64,000 nucleotides of DNA from Lucifuga dentata. Lineage: Eukaryota > Chordata > Actinopteri > Ophidiiformes > Bythitidae. The position numbers and the translations under genes were made by a program. The stretch is from positions 1 through 64,000 of the forward strand of contig VXCM01005543.1 of assembly GCA_014773175.1 (NCBI GenBank), in the 5' to 3' direction. Below, piece by piece: positions 45,914 through 55,651 of the stretch (within the stretch, counting starts at the first letter, position 1; every line of letters begins with the position of its first letter). Below the pieces are notes generated by a model that had not been told where the DNA came from, made no database searches, and was given only the letters and a program-made list of their open reading frames with translations.

Positions 45914-48316
45914 ATGAACTTTGCTGTGTTCCTGGCTGCTCTGTTTGCTCTTTACTGCTCTGTGGAGCCCAAAAAGAGTAAGTACCGCTACCTATTTCTC
46001 ACCTCATGGCATCTCAGTTCACTAAAATGTTTAATTGCAGAAAAGCAGTTTTTCTTTGTTTATAGCCTCGGTTTATACAAATAGACAAAAAGGTATGAAT
46101 AAGGCAACATGTCGTTGACAGCCTTCATACAGAAGAATGATGTGTCTGTAATAATCTGCATTTTTTTTTTTTTTTTTTNTTTTTTTTTTTTTTTTTATTT
46201 CTGTCGAATTCCCCGAAGTCATCTGAGTTTAGTTTCGATTTCCTGTAATAAGCGCTGTGCTGTGACAGCGCCCTCTGCTGGCGTCTCTGAAGAACTTTAA
46301 CGGAGCTTCAAAGAACCATACCATCTATTTTGCATGTTTGAGCCTAATACATTCAATTTTTATGCACGTTACGTTACTGACAATCATTTCCCAAAGGATA
46401 AAACCCCCAACCAGCATGTTTTGATTCGATCTCAGCGGGGTTTTAAAGGAAAATTAAAGAAAGTAATTAACTATAACACAGCAGAGGGAAACTTTGGTGA
46501 GAAGCATGGAGGTTACATATATTTTAAAATTAGAAATAATGACCTGGCTGGAATAAAAGCCTGGTTTAAAAAAAATAAAAAATAAAAAGGAGACACCACT
46601 ATTAGAGCATTTACGGTATGTTCATAAGGAAGGAGATAGATGCTGGTCTACAGGGATTTTGCTGTAAAATGGATTAACGGTGACAAAACCTAATCATGGG
46701 ATCTTTTTTAGGATACTTTTACCTTCAAATTGACAGTAAGGTCACAAATTTCTTCCATATTTTATTGACAGTTTTATCTTAGCTTGTTTTGTCAGCGGTT
46801 GACAACATTATTATCCTGGGCGGGTCTTCATTTACCTGGGCGGGCCGCCCGAGTTCCGCCTACATCTGTGAAACACTGGGTGGAATTCCCCTCCAAACCT
46901 GCTTTGCTGTGCCATAGTTTGACTTTCCTTCCTTGTGTTTCCTGTAGCTTCACCTAAGGTTGTGGTGTACAGCCTTAATCCAGGCGAGTTTGGGAAGGAG
47001 AACACCCTGATCTGCCATGTGACCAACTTCCACCCTCCAGACATCACCATTGAGCTGCTGAAGAACAATGTGGTGATCCCTGCAGCCAGGCTGACTGACC
47101 TGTCCTTCAAACAGGACTGGCACTTCCACCTGACCAAGAATGTGGACTTCATACCTCAGAGGGGAGACATATACAGCTGCAAGGTCACTCATGGACAGGA
47201 GACCAAGAACTTCATCTGGGGTGAGAAATGACTCCCAACAAATACGACTCGGCACATTAAAGAACACAAAGCAGGCACATGATACAACATATAAAATAGA
47301 TTTCTACAAGAACACATTCAAAATGTATACTTTTAAAACAATAAATGAAATTGATTTTTGAGGATTCTTTGACTCTTGAGGATTTAAAGGACCATACCAT
47401 CTATTTTGCATGTTTGAGCCTAATATATTCAGTTTTCATACATGTTATGTTACTGACAATCATTTCCCAAAGGATAAAACCATATTTCAGCTTTCCTGAT
47501 ATTTTACAAAATCTCTTAATCTTTCAAAATCAAATATTCAAGTGATACACCCACCTTAAAAATCCATGTTTCTCCTGCTAATAGTTACACAGCCTTATGA
47601 AGTCACGGTCCTTTAAATTTTTCCATAAACACAGGTCTTCTTTTGGGACTATATTCCCCGGTGGAGGCATACATTCACTCCACGCTTTTTATTGAGCTTA
47701 AACACTAAAATTACATAACTTCTAAAAAAACCTGAATACACGTCTTGTTGGTGATGATGGATTACCTATCCCAAGAACGTTTACAGTATCAACAAGTTGA
47801 TTTTAATAGCAGAATGAACTGAAACCAATGGAGGTCTGGAAGGTAGGAAAAACATTTTTAATTCACTGTTCCAGTAGTATGTTTTGGGGAATGATTATCA
47901 GTAACGTTATGTATGAGAAAATTATATATATTAGGCTCAAACATGAAAACTGGTCAGTATGGTCTTTTAACGCTAAGCGACCCACCTTTAAACTAAATTG
48001 AACTTGATCCTTAAAATTCACTGACCCTTACTGTGAATTTTGCGTCAGAATATTAATTGTCCTCGGTTAGGGTCTGTTAGTTAAAACGCAGTGCGCGCAG
48101 ACACGCAGAGTGGCTTTTATAACAGGATGTTTACTGCCTCCTGACAACATGTTCAGGTGTACTGTGAGTCCTTTGCATATGGATGAATAATCAGTTTGCA
48201 AATGTAAATATGCTTCTCAGCCTGCAGAGCAGGCTTTTTGAAAACCTTGCTGACGGCCGTTGGAGGAGATGAGTAATGCTGCAAACTTTTCTTTTCTTAC
48301 AGAATCAAACATGTAA
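45914..48316 (+). CDS. b2m: Beta-2-microglobulin, copy 1
   Basis: Light chain of MHC class I, secreted and bound to the class I heavy chain. Coding exons: 45914-45977 (signal peptide, MNFAVFLAALFALYCSVEPK), 46948-47220 (Ig C1 domain), 48303-48316 (E-S-N-M-stop); 116 residues, typical for fish. The Ig disulphide cysteines are at about 44 (LICHV) and 99 (YSCKV); FHPP, the Trp at 79 (DWHFHL) and VDFIPQRG are intact. A 3' UTR intron (48338-48419, GT-AG) is followed by exon 4 with AATAAA at 48728. Donors are GTAAGT and GTGAGA. MITE copies sit in introns 1 and 2. About 64 percent identical to copy 2 by hand count over the mature domain. Both copies look functional. Confidence 0.95.
46310..46405 (+). 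mobile_element. TTAAAGG MITE, 95-bp end fragment
   Basis: Begins AAAGAACCATACC and stops after CCCAAAGGATAAAAC, inside b2m copy 1 intron 1. Confidence 0.8.
46410..46770 (+). repeat. Direct repeat A shared with 52910-53180
   Basis: Shares TATAACACAGCAGAGGGAAA, GAGAAGCATGGAGGTTACAT and GATGCTGGTCTACAGGGATT with the region beyond b2m copy 2, in the same orientation; about 90 percent alike by eye. Confidence 0.85.
46948..47220 (+). CDS. b2m: b2m copy 1 exon 2, Ig C1-set domain
   Basis: Single Ig-fold exon from SPKVVVYSLNPGEFGK to KNFIW, phase 1 at both ends, the standard layout of an Ig domain exon. Confidence 0.96.
47383..47970 (+). mobile_element. TTAAAGG MITE, full length
   Basis: TTAAAGGACCATACC to CAGTATGGTCTTTTAA, 588 bp, in b2m copy 1 intron 2; very similar to 42269-42842. 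Confidence 0.92.
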
Positions 48317-48750
48317 CTGGCTGCAGAGGACAGCTTGGTGAGTTTACATCAGCGTTTTATTGCTGTACTGACAGATTCCGTGTTGGTAATGTTGTCTGTC
48401 CTCTCTGTCCTCTCTGCAGGGTGTGCTGCAGGGCTTCTTTCTGCAGCAGCTTCAATCAACTCACAATCACCGTTTCGTCAGTCGCGCTGTAGTGTGCATC
48501 AGCTTAGGAGGCTCTGTAAATTTTCCATAACTCTTTCATTTGGCAGAATGCAGGGGATGCAGGTAGTTTGGTCAGCTGTAAATTAGTGAAGTGTCTTATG
48601 TTAAAAGCAGCGAAATGCTGTGTGTAATGATATTTTTATGAGAAGAAGCTTTTGCTTTGAATTGAGTAAGTACCTTTTTGGGCCATATGCAAATGTGTTG
48701 GTTATTTTGTGTGAATGTCCTCTACTAAATAAATGTCTCTTTTCACACAC
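48317..48750 (+). other. b2m: b2m copy 1 3' UTR with intron
   Basis: After the stop the exon ends at 48337 (GTGAGT). An 82-nt intron ends at CTGCAG 48419 and the last exon runs to shortly after AATAAA at 48728-48733. Copy 2 has the same arrangement with an 81-nt intron. Confidence 0.7.
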
Positions 48751-49320
48751 TTTAATCCCTTCCATAATTCATTGAGTGATACTTATTTTCTCATAAGCAT
48801 TGATGATCTGGTCAGTGGGAGTGGACACGTTTCCAATAGTTTTGGGACAGTAGATGAGTGGATGAGACAACTTTGCTTTCCAGAGCAAAGGAGGAGGAGG
48901 AGGATGGGATGGTGTGTGTGTGTGTGTGTTTGTAGGACGTTAAACAAATTCTTAATCATTATTTTAATCATGGACCATATATTCAAAACCTAAGCAGCTA
49001 CTTTCTCACATGAAAACAATAAATAGAAGAATATGGAAAAGCACGAAAACGAATATGTAAATAAATATAAAAATAAATGAAACTATAAAAATAAATAGAA
49101 AAATTTAAAAAAATATATAAGGAAATAAATACAGAAATTTAAATGGGAAAAATGAATGAATATAAAAAACTACAGAAGTAGATGAACAAATGTGAAAATA
49201 AAAATGTTCATAATTATTTTTAATGCATTTTTAATTTGTCTATATTTCTACATTGATGTATTTTATTTATTCTATATTTCCACATTTTTAAAAATTCTTT
49301 CATTTATTATTTTGTCACAA

Positions 49321-49475
49321 TAGTACGTTTTCTTACATGATAGAAATAAAAAGGTCAACATATATCACCATGGTTCCTATTAATATAATACTATAAAATA
49401 ATAAAGTACGTTTTCTTACGTGACAGAAATTAAAAGGTCAAAATATATCACCATGGTAACTACAGTGTATAATAA
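49321..49475 (+). repeat. Two copies of a 75-bp TACGTTTTCTTACGTGACAG repeat
   Basis: AAAGGTCAAAATATATCACC and ATGGTAACTACAGTGTATAA recur; a third, nearly identical copy lies at about 50440-50525 in b2m copy 2 intron 1. Confidence 0.8.
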
Positions 49476-49844
49476 GGTATTCCATAACTGAGTGTGTAAA
49501 TCACCACAGATGAACTCTGTTGGTTACTGAAGGAATGCTTTCTCTGCCTTAAATTTAACTGTTTTGAAGTGTTATATTCATATTTCCATAATCAGATAAA
49601 GTATTATGTTGGGACAGAGAGGTAATGTCAAAATGGGCTCCACCTCATTAGCAAAATTCCTGCCTTCATCCGTGACTTTCCCAGCAGCAGTGTTACCATG
49701 AATAAAACAGTAAAGTGTCCAGTGGGTGAATTTTACTTCTCCTGTTTGAACAGCAGCAGTTTATCGGCACAATTTACAAATATCAGTGATTAATATAGAG
49801 CGCAGAGAGAAACTGTCACCAGCAACCTGCAGGAGAAAGGTCTG

Positions 49845-49947
49845 CCTAGCAATACTTCCTCTTAATTTTCTATTGGTGGAATCCCACCAATAGAAAATTA
49901 AAGAGGAAGTATTGGCCAGGCCAGCCACTGTTTTTACTTTCGTTTTC
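49845..49947 (+). promoter_or_regulatory. b2m copy 2 promoter: X-like box, duplicated inverted Y box, perfect ISRE
   Basis: CCTAGCAA (49845-49852) matches the first half of an X box. ATTGG at 49872-49876 lies at nearly the same X-to-Y offset as in copy 1 (23 versus 24 bp). The Y-box region is then copied in inverted orientation (arms 49850-49879 and 49884-49914, 4-nt loop), giving two opposed CCAAT boxes. ACTTTCGTTTTC at 49936-49947 is a full ISRE match about 90 bp before the ATG. No kappa-B decamer was seen here. Confidence 0.6.
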
Positions 49948-50037
49948 TGCTGCGCTTCAGTTTTATCAAAGTCGTCGTGTTCTTTTGACAAATTAAACAT
50001 CGTTGAAGCTCCACACGGCTCATCTGACGGAGAAAAG

Positions 50038-52285
50038 ATGAAGATATTTATCTGCGCCATCCTCTTCTCCCTCACGGCTACTTTAATAGCCAAAAAATGT
50101 GAGTAAGCGTCAGTTTGTATTTGATACTTCCGTGTGAAGTTTCAGACCAAAATTCAGATCCAGCTCAGTTCAGGCTCAGATCCAGTTAAGTCTTTTAGTT
50201 TTGACTCACAGAAAGAGAATACTGTAGCTTTGTTATGTATTTTAACACTTTATGAGTTTGGTTATTGATAAGACACAGTATTGTTGGTATAACACATGTA
50301 TCGTATGTAAGGGAGTACGTGAGTTTTTTTTTTTTTTTTNGTTTTTTTTTTTTTTTTAATCAGACTCCATTAGGCTTTATGCTGCGTTCGAGTTACCTCG
50401 GAAGTCGAATTTTTCCAACTTCCTATTAATAAATAATAATAGAAAATAATAAAGTACGTTTTCTTACGTGACATAGAAATTAAAAGGTCAAAATATATCA
50501 CCATGGTAACTACAGTGTATAATAATTGTTTGCCTTTAATACGCAAGTGTGAATAATTTCGGAATATTACTTCTCTGCACAAATGTTTAATACTGTGATT
50601 AATATCGTTGTAAAACAACACAACCAAACAGACCTGTAGTCTAACTTTACTTTAGTTATCATTTATTACTAAGTTTATTTAATCTGACAGGATTTATTGG
50701 TGTTCAGCCATGTTTTTTTTTTTTTTTTTTTTNTTTTTTTTTTTTTTTTTTTACATTTGGCTGGAACGGTTTGAGGTTGGAAGTTGGAACTTTCGATGGG
50801 GAGAAATCTGACTTCCAAGGTAACTTGAACACAGCATTACTTGTCATGAGTCTGATGGCTTTCTGTTGTTGAAGCTTTGCCCAAAGTTCAGGTGTACAGC
50901 CGTAAACCGGGTGACTTCGGGAAGGACAACAAGCTGATCTGCCACGTGAGTGGCTTCCACCCTCCAGAAATCTCCATCAAGCTGCTGAAGAACGGCGAGG
51001 AAATCCCCGGAGCCCATCAGACAGACCTGGCCTTCGAGGACAACTGGCACTACCATCTGACCAAGAACGTGGACTTCATCCCACAGAGAGGAGAGACCTA
51101 CACCTGCACCGTCACACACCTGGGGACAACCAGCAGCTTCATATGGGGTCTGTCTGCCTGCCTGTCTGACTGCCTGTCTGTCTGCTTGTCTGTCTGTTTG
51201 CGTCTGCCTGTCTGTCTGTCTGTCTCTGCCTGTCTGTCTGTTTGCCTGTTTGTCTGTCTGCCTGTCTCTCTGCCTGTCTTTCTGTTTGCCTGTCTGTCTG
51301 TCTGCCTGCCTGTCTCTCTGCCTGTCTGTCTGTCTGTCTGTCTGCCTGTCTGTCTGTTTGCCTGTCTGTCTGTCTGCCTGTCTCTCTGCCTGTCTTTCTG
51401 TTTGCCTGTCTGCCTGTCTCTCTGCCTGCCTGTCTGTCTGCCTGCCTGTCTCTCTGCTTGTCTGTCTGTTTGCCTGTCTGTCTGTCTGCCTGCCTGTCTC
51501 TCTGCCTGTCTGTCTGTCTGTCTGTCTGCCTGTCTGTCTGTTTGCCTGTCTGTCTGTCTGCCTGTCTCTCTGACTGTCTGTCTGTTTGCCTGCCTGTCTC
51601 TCTGCCTGTTTGTCTGTTTGCCTGTCTGTCTTGTCTGTCTGTCTGCCTGTTTCTCTGCCTGTCTGTCTGTCTGCCTGCCTGCCTGCCTGCCTGCCTGTCT
51701 ATCTGTCTGCCTGTCTTTCTGTCTCTGTCTGTCTGTCTGTCTGTTTGCCTGTCTGTCTCTCTGCCTGCCTGTCTTTCTGTCTCTGTCTGTCTGCGTTGGT
51801 TCTTCACAGCTGTTTGCAGTACCTGAAATACAAAAATAAAGTCTTAATGAGAAAATATACATTATATTTACATTGATTTACATTGATATTTATTTAATGT
51901 GCGTGTAACAAATCAAATACAACTATATCAACATAATATTAAATAATATATACTATACTATAATAGTAGTACTAAATAATAATAATGCTATAAAAGAAAA
52001 TACTAGGATTATTAACTGCAAAACTACAATTTAAAACATTGAAAAAAATAAACTGAACTGAAAACCTGAGATATGAAAGTAGATAAAATCTTAATATAAA
52101 ACAATTTTACTACATTTAAGTACTAGAAGACACAAGTACACACTTTGTGTCCCCAACAAATATTGATTGGTACTGCTGGATAAAGAATATTCCGCTGGTT
52201 TTTGTATTTGTTGGTTTTGACCCGAGAAGGCTCAGATTTGTGCTTCATAGAGCTGTTTTTCCTCCTGACAGAGCCTGACATGTGA
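50038..52285 (+). CDS. b2m: Beta-2-microglobulin, copy 2 (tandem paralog)
   Basis: Coding exons: 50038-50098 ([20 protein letters not shown]), 50875-51147 (Ig C1 domain), 52272-52285 (E-P-D-M-stop); 115 residues. Cysteines at about 43 and 98, FHPP, NWHYHL and VDFIPQRG are kept. Exon phases and the 3' UTR intron (52310-52390) match copy 1, so the pair arose by whole-gene tandem duplication. The unusual part is the exon 2 donor, GGG|GTCTGT: a 650-bp CTGT/CTGC tract starts at the splice junction, leaving a weak donor that keeps only GT and G at +5. If the intron is retained the frame stays open to 51839. Poly-T runs with N gaps at 50340 and 50733 interrupt intron 1. Likely a working class I light chain, but its splicing deserves a check. 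Confidence 0.92.
50440..50525 (+). repeat. Third copy of the TACGTTTTCTTACGTGACA repeat
   Basis: Matches 49399-49475 except for a few bases; opposite side of the b2m copy 2 promoter. Confidence 0.8.
50875..51147 (+). CDS. b2m: b2m copy 2 exon 2, Ig C1-set domain
   Basis: Same 273-nt length and phase as copy 1 exon 2. Differences cluster in exposed loops (EEIPGAHQ versus VVIPAARL), while the [13 protein letters not shown] strand is unchanged. Confidence 0.95.
51148..51795 (+). repeat. CTGT/CTGC tetranucleotide tract at b2m copy 2 intron 2
   Basis: About 650 bp of GCCTGTCTGTCTG variants (CTGC, CTTT and CTCT changes) with higher-order blocks such as TGTTTGCCTGTCTGTCTGTC. Starts at the splice donor itself. 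Gives spurious Cys/Leu/Ser and Asp/Arg/Gln open frames on both strands. Confidence 0.95.
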
Positions 52286-52909
52286 GCCGTGTGCTGAGGA
52301 GTCCTGCAGGTACCAGCCACTTTATTTTGGAAGTAAGTTCTCAGCAGACGAGGCTTTCTGTGTAGTAACTGTGATTGTTGGTTCCTGCAGGTCTGATGGA
52401 GTCTACTGACCGGAATCCTTCTGGCTGCAGTGTCTGTCTACCTTCTGCTCACTGGATTTCTCGTTACAGAAATGGGAAAATGAAAAAGGCAGCCTGTTTC
52501 ATGAAGTTTTGTTAACACAGTAAATTCTGTGTTTTTCCCCTGTCTAGAGTTTTTACAGAGCCAGTCATGCAAAAAGCCATCAGTACAAAATGCCAAAATG
52601 GGACAATTTTCAAATATCTTTCCAAATAGACAGAGAAGACACAGAATTCCACTTAATAATCCTCCTCTCTGCTAAGGTGCGTCATTTTCCCAGGCACGCC
52701 ATGTATCTTGTCCGGGCCTGGGACAAGATCGATATCTTGACCCCCCACCCACCCACCCAATCAAAAAGGGTAACTGTGCAATAGAAGATTCCAACAAAAG
52801 TTTAACATGGCTATTTGGCTTTAAAAGTGCAAAGAAAAACCAAAAAAACACTCAGATCTAGTTGAAAATGGCCGCTACCAGGCTGTATACTACTACCGCA
52901 GTAACACAA

Positions 52910-53180
52910 CCAGCTTGTTGTCATTCAACCTCAACAGGGTTTTAGAGGAAAACTAAAGAAATTAATTAACTATAACACAGCAGAGGGAAACTTTGGTGAG
53001 AAGCATGGAGGTTACATATATTTTAAAATTNATGGTACGCTCATAAGGAAGGAGATAGATGCTGGTCTACGGGGATTTTGCTGTAAAATGGATTAACGTG
53101 ACAAAACTAATCATGGATCTTTTTTAGGAAGCTTTTACCTTCAAAGCAACGGTAACATGACAAATTTATTCCATATTTGA
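52910..53180 (+). repeat. Direct repeat B (partner of 46410-46770)
   Basis: Same sequence as repeat A but missing about 80 bp at N 53031, where a real gap is likely. Confidence 0.85.
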
Positions 53181-55500
53181 CCTCCCACCTGTTATGAACG
53201 TGGTCGTAGGCTTACGCATTGAAGCTGCATCTTCCTCTCCAGTGTCTTTTTCAAATAACAGCCATGAAGTCCTGCAAGGCCTTTATTCAGCTGTGGAGAG
53301 AACCCGGCCAATATCGGAGACAGGCTTTTATCAGAGACAGGCCTTTATTTCTAATTTTGCCAATGGACAAACAGGTAACTGCATAAAAACACACCGCCAC
53401 AAGGAGAAGATGTCAGTGTGAACACGCCTCCAGCAGCTTTTAGAAAGGCTCAGTTTCATCCACTTTTCCTCTGACAGCAGAGTGTCGTGCACTCCTTGCC
53501 GGGGACACCCATCCCCAGCGAGGAGTATGTGACACTCTGTTGTCCTGCCTTCTGGCATTTGGCAGCAGCAGATTACACTCATAGTTTCCTGGACTATTAA
53601 AAGACAAACACCAAACCTGCCTTTATATGAGACTGGCTATTATTTTCATCTTGCTGACTCCGCCCCCTGGCTGTTATTAGATACCGGCTGTTATTTGATA
53701 CCAGCTTTTAATAGAGAATTTATGGTAGCTATCTGTTGCCGACTGTAGGCTGTCACCACCACTGTTGAAAATGTAAATTGAGAATAAAAATAGAAATTCA
53801 AGCCACGTTTTTACAAATCATTTTCTGTTTCACAAAATATTCAAAAACGATTTTCACAAATGGGTCGTGAAATTCGTTTTCCAATTTTTGGAAAAGAAAT
53901 CCAATGAAGAGAAGGTACCCTTCAGGCTGTTTCCTCCTTTGGTGGCATTAAAGCTGCATTAAATGAATTTGATCACTAGAGGGCAGAAAGGTTCCTAAAC
54001 CATCTGGCAGCCTTAAACTTCTGCACTTTCCTTTCATCAGTCTGAAAAGCTGAAACATGATCCAGGGTGTTGGGTCTGAATAAGATCAATCTGTATTTAT
54101 CACTGGACAAAAGCATGTGTTAAAATTAAATTACATGAAACATCCATGATCGAAATGTGTTTTAATTACTACCTACTACTAATTACTACCACGTTTGGTA
54201 TGTCACAGCTTTTAAAAAATTACAAGACTACCAAAAATAAAGTTGGAAATGTAAAATAATCTGTACTTATGAGTTTTAAAATGTTTGAACTGTGTAAGAT
54301 GTGTGATCTCTCCATCAAACGTCATTTAATAGAGTTTAAAGTGCTTTTTCTGTAATCGTATTGATTAATTTTTAAGAAAAAAAAACATGTTTACTTTGTG
54401 TGTGCTTATGCAGCCCTTAAAATCTCCTGAACTGTCCAGATAAAAATTGAAAGTAAAATTAAAATCATCTCCTCTGAGATGAACTTTTAAGTACGTTGAG
54501 CTAATTTTATCCTATACATGATGATTTATCCTGCATTGGTTTGATTTTAATGACACTTCTAATTTTCACCACATGGAATGAAACTTTTTTGACATGGATA
54601 TAAAAATGGAAAGTTTCCTTTTTTGTTTTTTGTCTGGAATTTTCCTGTTTGTTTTTTTTTTTAACTGTCATTTCTGAAACTATGTAAAATAGAAGTTTTT
54701 CATAATGTCTGACGTGGAAAATATTAATGCAGGAAAAAAATGTAATAAAAGTTGATTGTCAGTGTAGACAAGTAACGGGCAAAAAATGAAGAATAAAGAA
54801 AATGGTGGAAGACAAAATAAACTTTGTTTTTAACTTTTAAGAACAGAATTGAACAATTAACAAGAATGCAATAAGACAAGGTCACAAAAAGTGTGTGTGT
54901 ATATATATATATATAAAGATGTGTAGATACAGAAATACTCTAGACATACAATATGAAAATATATATGTATTTTGTTTTTTCTTTGTGTGTGTGTGTGTAA
55001 TCAGACAAAACAAATGTGATAACTTTGTTTACATTTTTAGTAAACACATTTTAGTCGTGTACATTTATAACATGCCTTTCAAATGACCTTTGACCCCACA
55101 GGGGTTTTTAAAAAAATGAAAAAAGTACAAAGTAGGAAAACATCTGTGAGTTTAACATCCATAAAAGCTGTACTAATGAAGAGTTTGAAGATTTGAAATG
55201 ACCTGAGTTCATATTTGACCTGGTTTTTGATCTGAGAATTCATATATGTGAACATAAATTTTATCCATTATAGCTCAAATCAGTTATGATGTTATACACC
55301 ATAAAACCATAAACGTTATAAATCAGTTATGATGCTGTACAAAATCAGATGTTAAGTTGTTTAATGAAGGATCGTGAGAATTTGTTTTTTTTGGGGGGTT
55401 TTTTAAGTCACTTTGGACTTCCCACATGACGTCACGCGTGACCGGGTGGGTGGAGTTTCCACCTGATGAGCAACATTTCCCGCTTCACTGTTTCCCCACA
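53181..55500. other. b2m copy 2 to irak3 intergenic region
   Basis: No exon recognised. 53280-53740 has CCTTTATT/GGCTTTTATC and TGTTATTTGATACC motifs that look like a degraded transposon; the rest is AT-rich, with a GT/AT microsatellite at 54893-54916. Confidence 0.4.
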
Positions 55501-55548
55501 GTGGTGCGTTCAGGGACGCAGACGAGCACAGAGAAGCCGCAGTTTGTG

Positions 55549-55651
55549 ATGGACTCCGACACTTTCCTGTACGACGTGCCTCCCTTCGTGATGGAGCGGC
55601 TGTGTCAGATGATGGACGGCGGCGGGGAGAGGTTCGGATGGCGCGGACTGG
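55549..55651 (+). CDS. irak3: irak3 exon 1, start of death domain
   Basis: ATG at 55549; reads FLYDVPPFVMERLCQMMD, helix 1 of the IRAK death domain; GTGAGA donor. An AG acceptor-like site at 55500 suggests a 5' UTR intron may precede it. Confidence 0.9.

Noticed and set aside
46334..46585. 83-codon open frame in b2m intron 1
   Set aside because: Joins a MITE fragment and a dispersed repeat; no splice partner.
51098..51862. Long open frames rich in Asp/Arg/Gln/Thr (minus) and Cys/Leu/Ser (plus)
   Set aside because: They are the CTGT/CTGC repeat read in several frames; no start context or unique sequence beyond b2m exon 2.
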